A stretch of DNA of 64,000 nt from Sipunculus nudus (lineage: Eukaryota > Annelida > Sipuncula > Golfingiida > Sipunculidae): assembly GCA_026874595.1 (NCBI GenBank), contig CM049311.1, positions 54,317,676-54,381,675 of the forward strand. Direction: 5' to 3'. Shown here one piece after another: positions 15,501 to 29,000 of the stretch (position 1 is the stretch's first letter; each line of letters begins with the position of its first letter). Under the pieces are notes generated by a model. It did not search any database and was not told the DNA's origin. It saw only the letters and a list, made by a program, of their open reading frames with translations. The position numbers were made by a program, and so were the translations under genes.

Positions 15501-18500
15501 TAATATGATTTATTTTTTTATAATTAAAATTTCACTGAAAAATACCTTAGGCGACTGCATGGTGTTATTTGGAATAACAATGACATTGACATTCTATCCA
15601 TCCATACAAGATTCTTACATCATCAGTAACTGCAAGTTAATTTTCTGTTACTCATCAACTAACAAATTCCTTTTCTATTATTTTTTCTTTAATTTGTTAT
15701 AAAAAAACAATACAAAATTATTAATTTATTGTTTATTGTTATGTCATTTTTCCAAACAATTACTAGATGAGATGGGTTGGACACCTGGATCAACTGTGGC
15801 TGGGGATTAGCTGCCTGGCTGCCCCAGTGTATGCTTCGCTCAAGCATGCATAATCTGATGAAAGGTCAACAAGGTCAACATACAGGTGACTCAAGAGGGG
15901 CTGGATTAAGCCTGAGTCTGACATGGTCTCATATAAACATTAATAAAAGCTACAATATTTGGCCAATTTCTTTCAGCTTTCTAAAATACAAAGATGAAAT
16001 CCTTATGTGTGCATGATATGAAAATTATATCAACAGTGCTCTCAGGAAAACAAACGTGCCATGGTCAAAGTTAAGGCAAAATTATAGTCAGCTGAGCTAA
16101 AAATATACGAAAGGACTTGATTACATGAAAAGACAGAGGGAACATATTCTCAACGTTATTCAAGCAACTAAATAAATATTTTAACATGTTTTAATCACTA
16201 GCAGGTGTGTATGAAAATGTAGGCACAGGAAAGAGGAGCATCCCACACAACAGGGGCATATTGACACTGGATGTATCAAACTTTAAGTCTGGTCGGTGTG
16301 TAAAACAGTATGACCTTGACCTCTAACTTTGTGACCTCAAAATAAACAGTGTTCTTCCCACATTGGTAAGTGGGCAATGTGTAAATGATGGAGTTTTTGT
16401 GATGAAAAGTTTGGCATCAATATGTGCCCACAAGCCTTTTAAAAATGTGTCCTGTGACCTTGACCTTTGGCCTTGTGACCTCAAATGAGCATTCTTCACC
16501 TATTGCCAGGGGAACCATATGTGAGAGCTGGAAAGGATGAGGACTTTGGCCTTTTTATTTGTCAACAACCTTTATAAAGAAGTGGCTCATGTGACCTTGA
16601 AGCCTGACCTTTGATCATGTGACCCTAAAATCAATAGAGCTCTTACTTAGTTGTGAGTTATATATGTTTCTGGTTTGAATCAAACTCAAACTGAAGTTTT
16701 CATCTTGAAACAAATATGTCAATGGACATGTGGATAGACAGACATACAGACGGACAGACAGTCTGATTACTAAAGGGCAACCCCTTTTTAAAGAAGGACC
16801 CTAACATCCATAATAGTGTGACAAAGAAATCGGATGTTTATTCCTTTCAAACTTTACATTATCATGCAGTTTGAGATTAAGTGGGTGAGGGAAGGGGGCA
16901 TAATAGGAGATGAAAAACAATGAACATTTCTATCTCATAACCTTGGGCTTGTGGTTGAGTAATACAGGTCTGCTGTTGATAGTTAACCTCACATTGTTAG
17001 TCACATTTTAAAATATATTTATGGCACAAAACCACCAGAAGCTTTTTAAGCTGCCATTCTGTTATTAATGCATATGACCAATCACCTTTACCTGCATTAG
17101 GGGCATTAAGATTTGAAAGATAAGTCTTCCATTTCAGAGACAGATTTCATTATATTTATAAAAAAAAGTCTGCAAGGTATAAGTTTAGTTATTTAAGCTT
17201 TGGCCTCATCTCATCATTACATATATTAGTTTTTTTATAATAATGTTGAAAAAACAAGTGGCCCATGGGCCATGACGCTCAGCTGAATTCAAGGAATGTT
17301 GAACAATGAGCAAAATGACTGCCAGAGTGCAAACAAATCATGAATTTTGTGAAAAGTCCTTAGAAATGGGTTTCAGTGGGCTCTTGGACAGATGACAACT
17401 TCATTTGAAGGTCTCATAAATAGAGAAAAAATGCTTTAAAAATTGAAAAAAATACAGGTGGCACCACCAGTTTGCAGGAACTGATGGAACACTCCATGAT
17501 CAATATGCCTGAAAAGAATCATGGAGATCAATGCATTGGTTATTCAGATACTGGAGTTTAAATTTGTATCAAATTTTTAATTATTCTGAGGGGTACTTAC
17601 TACGAAGGATATGGGTAACAGAGACCTAATTTCATGTTTTCACAGAGACTTTTCATGAACCTCCCTTGATGTCAAGTAAGAAAATCTAGGTCCTGCGGTT
17701 ACGATTTGTGCCCTGTTAACAGATGACAGTTTCATTGAGGTCTGAAAAAAAGAGAAAAAAATTTGTAAAAATTCGAAAAATACAGGTGGCAACACCAGTC
17801 TGCAGGAAATGATGGAACATCCCATGATCAATATTCATGCAAAGAATCATGGTGATCAATGCAGTGGTTATTCAGAGACTTGAGCTTTTGTTTCAAATTT
17901 TGCATTATTCTGGGGGGTACTTCTGAGCCCCATAGCTCCAAGGATATGGGTAACAGAGACCTAATTTCAGGTTTTCAAGGAGATTTTTCATGGACCTCCC
18001 TGGATATTAAGTTTGAAGATTCCAGGTCCAATGGATATGATTTGTGCCATGTTAACAGATGACAGTTTCATTGAAGTTTGAAAAAAAAATTTGCAAAAAA
18101 TTTGCAAAAAATTTGAAAAAAAAATACAGGTGGCGCCACCAGTCTGCAGGAAGTGATGGATTATCCAATGATTAATATTCATGCAGAGAATTTTGGTGAT
18201 CAATGCAGTGGTTATTCAGATACTTGAGCTTTTGTATCAAATTTTGCATTATTCTGGGGGATACTTCAGAGCCCCATGGCTCTGAGGTTTAGGGTAACAG
18301 AGACCTAATTTTCAGTTTCCAAGAAGACTTTTCATTGGCCTCTCTGCATGTCAAGAAAGAAGATTCTAGGTCCAGCCGTTATGATTTGTTCCCTGTTATC
18401 TGATGACCGCATCTTTTAAGGTATCAAAAATAGAGAAAGAAAATTGTAAAAATACAGGTGGCCCCACCAGTCTGCAGAAACCAATGAAATATCCCATGAT

Positions 18501-21500
18501 CAATATCCATGCAAAGAATCATGGTTATCAATTCATTAGTTGTTCAGATATTTGAGTTTTTGTATCAAATTTTCATTATTCTGGGGGGTACTTCAGAGCC
18601 CCATAGCTTGAAGAATCTGGGTAACAGAGACCTAATTCCCGGTTTCTAAGGAGACTTTTCATGGGCCTCCACGCATGTCAAGATAGAAGATTCTAGGTCC
18701 AGTTGTTACGATTTGTGCCCTGTTAACAGATGACTGCATCTTTTAAGGTCTCAAAAATAGAGAAAAAAAATAGTAAAAAATCGAAATACAGGTGGCGCCA
18801 CCAGTCTGCAGAAACTGATGGAACATCTCATGATTAATATGTATGCCAAAAATCATGACCATCAGTGATGTAGTTAATGAGATATTGAAGTTTTTGTATG
18901 AAATTTTTCATTATTCTGGGGGGTACTTTGGGGCCACATAGCTCAAAGGATATGGGTAACAGAGACCTAATTTCTGGTTTCCATTGAGACTTTTCATAGA
19001 TCTTTCAGAATATCAAGAATGAAGATTCCAGGTCCAGTGGTTAATATTTGTGCCCTGTTAACAGGTGTCCACATTTTTAAAGGTCCCAAAAATAGAGAAA
19101 AAAATTCGTAAAAAATCGAAAAATACAGGTGGCGCCACCAGTCTGCAGAAACTGATGAAACATCTCATGATTAATAAGTATGCCAAAAATCATGACCATC
19201 AGTGGTGTAGTTAATGTTATATTGAAGTTTTTGTATGAAATTTTTCACTATTCTTGGGGGTACTTTGGGGCCCCATAGCTCGAAGGATATGGGTAATAGA
19301 GACCTAATTTCTCGTTTCCATGGAGACTTTTCATAGGTCTCTCAGAATGTCAAGAATGAAGATTCTAGGTCCAGTATTTACGATTTGTGCCCTGTTAACA
19401 GATGTCCACATTTTTAAAGGTCTCAAAATTAGAGAAAAAAATTCATAAAAAATCGAAAAATACAGGTGGCGCCAGCAGTCTAAAGGAACTGATGGAACAT
19501 CTCATGATCAATAAGTATGCCAAAAATCATGACCATCAGTGGTGTAGTTAATGAGATATTGAAGTTTTTGTATGAAATTTTTCACTATTCTGGGGGGTAC
19601 TTCGAGGCCCCAAAGCTCAAAGGATATGGGTAACAGAGACCTAATTCCAGGTTTCCAAGGAGATTTTTCATGGACCTCTCTGGATGTAAAGTAAGAAGAT
19701 TCCAGGTCCAGTGGTTACGATTTGTGCCCTGTTAACGGACAGACGCCCGGACGGCCGGACGGACGACGGACAAAAGGTGATCCCTATAGCTCAGATGACT
19801 TACAGTCAGCTGAGCTAAAAAAATAAGTGAAAAATGTAAAAATAACAAAAAAATACAAGGGGTGCCACTAGTCTGCAGAAACTTATGAAACACTCCATGA
19901 TCAATATCGGTGCAAAGAACCATGGGGGAAAATGCATTAGTTGTTTGGATACTTGAGCTTTTGTATTAAATTTTGCATTATTCTGAGGGGTAATTTCAGA
20001 TTTCCAAAGAGACTTTTCAAAGGCCTCCCTGCATGTCAAGAAAGAAGATTCTAGGTCCAGTCATTATGATTTGTGCCCTGTTAATATATGACCAAATCTT
20101 TATTCTGGGGGGTACTTCAGAGCCCCATAGCTCACAGAATATGGGTAACAGGGACCTTATTTCGGGTTTCCATGTAGACCTTTTATGGGCTTCCCTGGAG
20201 GTGAGGACAGAAGATTCTTGGTCCAGTCATTATGATTTGTGCCCTGTTTACAGATGACCAAATGTTTAAAGATCACAAAAGTAGAGTAAAACTAGAATAT
20301 CAGCAGAAGCTGACAAAAGCCCTCAGCCAAAAGAACAGTGTTTAGAGGTGGTAACAGTGAAAAGTACTAAATATCTGTTCTCACATGGATGTATATCTGT
20401 ACATGTCTCAGTTATAAATTTAAAATGGAGAGGTATGTACCATGACTCATAACAATCCATCAAATGCTTCCTGAAAATAAGCTTCTAAGTTTTATTCTAT
20501 TGTAAGCTCTGTGACCTTGAAAAGCAGGTCAAGGTCACCCATCTTCGAACTTGACCGAGATGTTGTTGATATGCATCTTCACCAAAGAAATAAAATTCCT
20601 ATTGTGAATCATTTTAGAGATATCCTGCTCACAAGGCCACAATTGAAAAATCCAAGAAAAATTCATTAAAAATCAGAAATTGCAGGTGGCGCCCCCAAAT
20701 TTGTGCAGCAGTTACAGACCATCAGTCCCTATGATCATAGTAAGTATTGTAAAAATCCACCCAATGGTTCCTGAGAAATAAGCTTCTAAATGTTTTTTCT
20801 ATAATCAGCTCTGTGACCTTGAAAAGCAGGTCAAGGTCACCCATCTTCGAACTTGACCGAGATTTTGTCAATATACATCTTCACCGAAAAAATAAAAATC
20901 CTACGGTGAAACCTTTTAGAGATATCCCGCTCACAGGCCCAAAGTTGAAAAATCCGATAAAAATTCATTAAAAATCAGAAATTGTAGGTGGCGCCACCAA
21001 ACTTGTTAAGCAGGTACAGATTATCAGTCCCAATAATCATAGTAAGTTTTGTGAAAATCCACCCAATGGTTCCTGAGAAATAAGCTTCTAAATGTTTTTT
21101 CTATAATCAGCTCTGTGACCTTGAAAAGCAGGTCAAGGTCACCCATCTTCGAACTTGACCGAGATTTTGTCAATATACATCTTCACCGAAAAAATAAAAT
21201 TCCTACGGTGGAACCTTTTAGAGATATCCCGCTCACAAGCCCAAAGTTGAAAAATCCGATAAAAATTCATTAAAAATCAGAAATTGTAGGTGGCGCCACC
21301 AAACTTGTTAAGCAGGTACAGATTATCAGTCCCAATAATCATAGTAAGTTTTGTGAAAATCCACCTAATGGTTCCTGAGTAATAAGCATCTAAGTGTTTT
21401 TCTATAATCAGCTCTAAAATGTAGAAAACTGGGTCAAGGTCACCCATCTTCGAACTTGACCGAGATTTTGTCGATATACATCTTTACCGAGGAAATAAAA

Positions 21501-23005
21501 TTCTGACGGTGAATCCTTTTCAAGATATCCCGCTCACAAGGTAAAAGTTAACGGACGCCGGACGGACGGACGGACGGACGGACGGACGGACAGCTTAGGT
21601 GACGACAATAGCCCATCAGCCTAAGGGCTGAGGGCTAAAAACGTAAAAAATAAAAAAAATATAGGTGGCGCCACCAATCTCCAGAAATTGATAAAACACT
21701 CCATGATCAATATCCATGCAAAGAATCATGGTGATTAATGCATTAGTTGTTCAGATACTTGAGCTTTTGTATTAAATTTTGCACTTTCTGGGGGGTACTT
21801 CAGAACCCCATAGCTCGGAGAATATAGGTCACAGTGACCTAATTTCAGGTTTACAAGGAGAATTTCCATAGACCTCCCAGGATGTCAAGTAAGAAGATTC
21901 CAGGTCTAGCGGTTACGATTTGTGCCCTGTTAACAGACAGACGCCTGGATGGCCGGACGGACGAAGGACAAAAGGTGATCCCTATAGCTCAGATGACTTA
22001 CAGTTAGCTGAGCTAAAAATTGAAAAAATACAGGTGGCGCCACAAGAATGCAGAAACTGATGAAACATTTCATGATCAATATCCATGCAAAGAATCATGG
22101 TGATCAATATAATAATTGTTCAGATACTTGAGCTTTTGTATCAAATTTTCCATTATTCCGGGGGGTACTTCGGAGCCCCATAGCTCAGAGGTTATGGGTA
22201 ACAGAGACCTAATTTCAAGTGTTTAAGGAGACTTTTCATGGGCCTCTCAGCATGTCAAGAGAGAAGATTCTAGGTCCAGTTGTTACGATTTGTGCCATGT
22301 TAACAGATGACCACATCTTATAAGGTCTCAAAAATAGAGAAAAAAATTCGTAAAAATAAAAAAAATACAGGTGGCGCCACCAGACTGCAGAAACTGATGA
22401 AACATTCCATGATCAATATCCATGCAAAGAATCATGGTGATCAATGCAATAGTTGTTCAGATATTGGAGCTTTTGAATCAAATTTTCCATTATTCTGGGG
22501 GGTATTTCAGAGCCCCATAGCTCAGAGGTAATGGGTAACAGAGACTTAATTTCAGGTTTCCAAAGAGACTTTTCATGGGCCTCCCGGAATTTCAAGAGAG
22601 AAGATTCTAGGTCCAGTCATTACAATTTGTGCCCTGTTAACAGATGACCTTATCTCAAGAGGTCTCAAAAATAAAGAAAAAAATTCGTAAAAATCGAAAA
22701 AATATAGGTGGCGCCACCAGACTGCAGAAACTGATGAAACATTCCATGATCAATATCCATGCACAGAATCATGGTGATCAATGCAACAGTTGTTCAGATA
22801 CTTGAGCTTTTGTATCAAATTTTCCATTTTTCTGGGGGGGTACTTCGGAGCCCCATAGCTCAGAGGTTATGGGTAACAGAGACCTAATTTCAGGTTTCCA
22901 AGGAGATTTTTCATGGTACTCCCTGGATGTCAAGTTAGAAGATTCCAGGTCCAGTGGTTACGATTTGTGCCTGGTTAACGGACAGACAGACGGACAGACG
23001 GACAG

Positions 23006-23040
<35 letters not shown>

Positions 23041-26000
23041 GATGACGGACAAAGAGTGATCGCTATAGCTCAGATGACATTCAGTCAGCTGAGCTAAAAA
23101 TTAATAAAATCCCTTCGTGGGATGGAATTAGTGTAATCAAACAACAGTCACGCAAGATTTTTCATATGAATTCAGTAAGTCATCTCATATAAGTATTATA
23201 CATAAAGGACTGACCTCTTTTGTGTCTTTTGGTGGGGTTTCTACTGGTGCTGGAGCTTGCAGATCTGGGGACATCTTGACAGCTTGCATAAAGTTATGAT
23301 GACTGGTGGATCTGCGGTGACCTTTGACAAATGGACTGGACTTCTGTGGTTTTTGGCTGATCTGAGGGTGAAGGTGGCGGTTGGGGTTGCTTGGTGTTGA
23401 TGTGATGACTAAAGCCTTTAAGGCTGACACTTCTGCTTGTAATACTTCAATCTGCAATCAAAACACATTATGTCAGATACCACAGAAAAACGAGAGCACC
23501 ATGAGGATGCATCGTACGCCCATCACGTGCAGATCCTGTCTACCATAGAATCAAACCTGGTGAGATACTTTATTGGTGAAGATTTCATCAAATTCCTGGT
23601 AAGTTATCACATTGAAACCAAGACTGGTGACTTCTGACCTCATTTAATGGATTTTTCCCGGAACTGATTTTAAGATATTCATTGAAAGTTTCATCAAAAT
23701 TCATGGAATTTCTTTATGGATGTTATGAAAGCAAAATCACAACGAAGTATAATGCCCTCTGACCTCATTAAGTATTCAGAGATTTTTCCAAGAATCAAAC
23801 TTGGGTGATATGTTTTACTGGTAAATATTCAATTATAGTTAATTTCACAATTATCTATCAAAATCCTCAAAAGATGTTACAGCCATACAAAATATCAACA
23901 GACATATGCTTCCCATCCATTTGAAAATAATCCATTTGACTGGCATATGAAAACACATATACCGTAAAATCTCCACTTAAAACCGCGGTTTAATCAAGAA
24001 ATTCAAAATCTTGAAATCGGGTTGATTTCCTGAAAGCACTGTGCGGTTTATACTAGAAGGGTTTCCTGAATATCTTCCTGACAGACATCGTTTTTGGGCC
24101 GGCGAGTGGGCGATAATATCGCAACTTTCGAAGGCCGTTCTTAGCAGCAGTCTCGCATGCATGGCAGCCGTGTGTAAATGTGTTATTTACGATTATTTGT
24201 TATTTATAGATTAAATATTGCTGATTAATTTTCGTGTGATATATAACTTGTTATAAAATCTTGGTAATTGTCACCAAATAATACGTTTACAACAACCCTG
24301 CTGTAACACACAGCGGCCCACTTCGTTGGGCATGGTCAAGCAAAATTGAAATAAAAGCCTACTTTAAACCCATTTGCGGCATTATTTAGCAATGATTATT
24401 TGTTTCAAACGTAAAATGAATAAAAGGCTGACATCGTAAAGAGTCACACAATGGCAGACGATCGTTTTAAAATCAAGTTTGAGTGCCGCCATGTGCTGAA
24501 ACGCCCTGGTATTCTGCCAAGAATATTTTGAACGGCTGTACGCTGTGGGTGGTAAACAGAACAGCCACCTATTTCGTCCCATCATGCCTTGCGCGAACAC
24601 TGCCTTGACAAAATGGCTCCCCACACGGAAACTTTCTTCAGGAAAAAACTTGCTTACCCGGACTGGCCACTTTAATTTTACCTTAAAATCACTCGTTTTC
24701 AAGCGTCATGTTTCCTATACGTGCGTATCTCAACAAGGTAACTTCAGTTACTTTGATATTTAGTTAAGTAGACCAGGGATGTTTTCAAACGCACCAGCAA
24801 ATTGTGACATGGAGCTATGTCAACGTACGATGTGACGATGATAATACCGAAGTAACCGGTATGAAAATGATTTGAATCTTCCGAGTAATTCCAGAAAATG
24901 GAATTTTCATCAAAAATTAAGATTTCAAAATATTACTTTTAGAATTAAAATATACATTGACTTGAAATTGATCAGCAGAATATTTTTTTCCAAAATATAA
25001 TGACAAATCGGTAGTAAACAAGAATACGGCACGGAATATAAAATCTGTATAAACAGGCAGAGGTTCATCGGCCCTTATGTCTTCCCAAACTTCATGCTTG
25101 AGTGACCCTGCAAAAAAAGTGTTATGATGTGTTTAAAATCATATGCCCAAGGAATTTTAATGTGGTCAGGAATGGCTGAGTCGCAACCTACGCCTGTTCA
25201 TTTCTAGATGATAGCTTGATTGTGTCTTTTGTCAAATCATTCCGTAGCAAAAGTTGGTGCGGTTTTAAAGGGGGGTTCTTAGTATTTGAGCCTCTCGCGG
25301 TGTCTCACCTGGAATATCGGCGAAGTCTGGGTGCGGTTTTAATCGGAAGTGCGGTTTTAAGTGGAGATTTTACGGTAATAACTCAGCTCCAATTAACCTA
25401 AATATAAAATATTGCATTCACTAATAATTGTTAATTATATAAACTAAGGAGACTGCAATACCCTATTTAAAAATTTACAATTCACACCGACCTTGATTCT
25501 GTAAGATCAAACTACTTAATCTACTTAGATGGACACTTTTCTCAGATGATAAATGTAACACATTTAGAAACAAGTGACCCGAGGGTTATGACACTCAGCG
25601 GACTAACATGTTGACAATATGTCCTGGCACAGGCAAATTATTAAGATAATGTGGGTGGTATCTTCATTCATGCCCAAAAGCTAAGGTTCATTAAGACCCA
25701 TAACAATTTACACCAAATTTGATGAAAATCCCTCTAACTGTTCTTAAGGAATATGGCAATTTGTGTGTATTTTACATTATTTCTGTGGTGCTCAAACACC
25801 CCCCTTTACTTGGAGAATATTGGTCCTAGTTACCTAATTTCAGGTTTGAAAGGAGATTTTTCATGGACCTACCTGGATGTGAAATTCTAGGCCCAAAGGT
25901 TACCATTTGTGCCCTGTTAACTGACGACAGCATGTTTGAAGGTATAAAAATAGAGAAAATTTGAAAAATACAGATAGCAACACAAGTCTGCAGAAACTGA

Positions 26001-29000
26001 TGAAACACTAGATGATAAATATGCATGCAAAGAATCATGGTGATCAATGCATTCGTTGTTCAGATACTGGACCTTTTGAATCAAATTTTTGATTATTCTT
26101 GGGGGTCCTTCTGAGCCCCATAGCTCAGAAGATATGGGTAACAGAGACCTTATTCCAAGGAGATTTTTCATGGACCTCCCTGGATCTAAAGTAAGAAGAA
26201 TCCATGTCCAGCGGTTACTGGATGGATGGACAGACAGACAGATAATGAACAAAGAGTGACTTTCAGTCATCTGAGCTAAAAAAATTGTTTTATGATTAAA
26301 TTTTTATTCATTGCTGGTTAATGAGGTCTTACCGAAGCCTTCCTTTTTAAACTGAATTGTAAATTTATAAAAGGACTAAGTTTTAATTAATTTTATCCAG
26401 GAGCAGGTTACAGTTGTATGGTACACAGAAAAATTCTGGAGGTTGATTGAGCATCAATTTTACTCATTTTAGTTTGATGGCACTGGTAACTGTATTCTTA
26501 TCAGACCAGTATCAGCAGCTTGTCAAACATACCTTATTATTAGCCTCCTTCAACAATTTTTCTGACTGCATCCTTTTGATGTTGGCATCTTGTACCATTT
26601 TATTGGCTTCCTGTAAAGAGGAGACAGAGACAGTTAGACTGGTGAATATCCTGAATATCATGGCACTAAAGCCTTACTCAAGGTGTGAAGGTATATAAAG
26701 GGGCTGTGTTTTAGAACCAGGCAGAGAGCAAAGTTTTCCAGCGGACACAGAAGCGTGTGTCAGTTTCTGGGACCTTATCCGACATTTGCAACAATTATAG
26801 ATTTTCTTCAGAGTTTTTCCTGGATTTTGTGCATTCGGACATCAGTTTACTTTCTGGGTTGTTGCAAGAGCTTTACACTGGACTGTCATTCTCCGAGAGA
26901 TACATTTAAAGAACTTATCGTTGTGGCGGTGTTGGTATCCAGGTACTATGCACATTATTTTTCTGAGTGATTGTATTGATTTTTTGTTATACCGCTGTTT
27001 TACTGTATAATTGTATTAATTTAGTGTATTGTAATGTTAGGGTTGTTTTAAGAATAAATTATAGTTATTTCTTAACAAAAAACCACTGACTTCTTTATTC
27101 ATTCCCCTAGAGATTTCACGCTGCCTAGTGTTACAGAATCTGATTTTTTTTTATCTCAGTTACAGAATACGTGTTCTTCACGCATAGGTGATCTGTTTAT
27201 ATTAGGTTCCGTAACAATATAAACAGCTAAAACAAGGAGGGCTACCTATGGAGGGACTCATATGAACTGTTAGATCATTGTAAAGAGTCCAAAGAGCTGT
27301 GAAATAAAAATTATTTATAGATTTATTGTAAAATTCTAAATTGCTGTAATAGGCTGTCACTTAAAAGACACTGCTTTATTGGAAATTATTGAAATATATG
27401 AACTTTTATGAAAAGTATCTAAAAAAAAAATAGGTGGACACAGCTTGGTGGAACAGAGAGTATAATTCAAACCCAAGTCCAACAGGCAACTAGGGTGGAC
27501 AAAAAACACTAAAATATATGATTGTATAAACATGGAAAAGATATAAATTAAATAGCACATTATTTTTTACACTTTTCTTTCTTACTAATCTTTCCACCAC
27601 AGAGAATGCCAAAATTAATACCTCACAAAAAAATGAATAATCCAAAATTTTGGCTGATTCTGCAAGAAAATATCTTGAAATCTGTCCAAACTCACCGTCA
27701 TTATTAACATTACAAACTGACAGGTACAAACAACAGGTAGAGAACAACTGAGATGATTGACAGACATTGTATATTTCATGTTTTTCAAAATGTTTTTATC
27801 TAACTATACTTTTATCAAATGTTAACAACTGCAACAAGGAAATATGAAACCTTTGACACGGTTACCCTAGATGTGTCTGTAATGTTAATATCAAACTGAG
27901 AATTAATTAATGTATGAGAGGATGCCTTATATCTGTCATAATTTGCCACACTTATTTGACAAATTGGTCAGTTGAATCATACTAGATAAACACTATCTTA
28001 ATCTGTACAGACCAAGGGTGCAATGTAAGTGGCAAATACATATATGCACTGTCACAAACCTATTTATAGACAATTTTTATTTAACCTTTTTTGTCTTAAG
28101 TAACTATTTTAAAAAGCAACAAGGATGATAAGAGAAACATGCCAAATTACATCTAAAGCCATTCATATTAAATGACATAACATTACATATTTTATCCATT
28201 TTTTCCATTTGGGTGAAAGTCCTAGAATATATTTGAATAAAAACTTTTTTTCACTTGGAAATTGACGGAATAAAGACACTACTGCTATATTCTTATATTT
28301 ATCCCCCCCCCGGAGATTAATGAGAGTTCTCACTTTTTAAGGAAGATAGAATAATAATTCTTTCCTTTGTATTGGGAATTAATATTTGAAACAGACAAAG
28401 AGAGAATCTTCTTTTTTATAAGAGAAAAGAAAAGTCTCCCTGGTCAGGGAATAATTATAAATACTTAATCATCCAAGAATATTGAAGCTTCTCCAAAATT
28501 CTCACTATTAATTTTTCATCAGATATCTATGAAACACTCCATGGTATGGACCTACCTCAAACAGACTGGCAGTGAGATCCTCAAGCTCCTTCCCCATCTG
28601 ATCTTGTATACTCATCAACTTTTTACACTCCTCATCTTTTAGCTTCAGCTCCTGTCAAGTGAAGCGTACAGTCAGTCTGTGACATGCACAAGCAGGATCT
28701 ATCAGTAAATGTCAATATAACAGATTTACTTTGTCACAGGGAGGGGCTGATTAAGGTCTGTAGCAGTCTGAGATGCCTGGAACTGATCCCAGCCTTTGGC
28801 AGTACTCAACAGTACTGTTTAACCTTCAACATTACTTTATGCAAACGATGCTAGTAATGGTGACATATTTTTTGTTTACATAACAAAATCTGTGACTCAG
28901 AGATTGTGGATGCATGATTCAACATCTGATGCAACCTATGAAAGCTGTATTCCTTTCTTGCGGAAAAAAAAAACAAAAAATAATGTACAGTCAATTCATA

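Noticed and set aside
17455-19740. Regularly spaced repeats that could suggest a CRISPR array
   Set aside because: The units are over 320 bp and diverge along their whole length, and the window is animal DNA. They are tandem core units of a mobile element.
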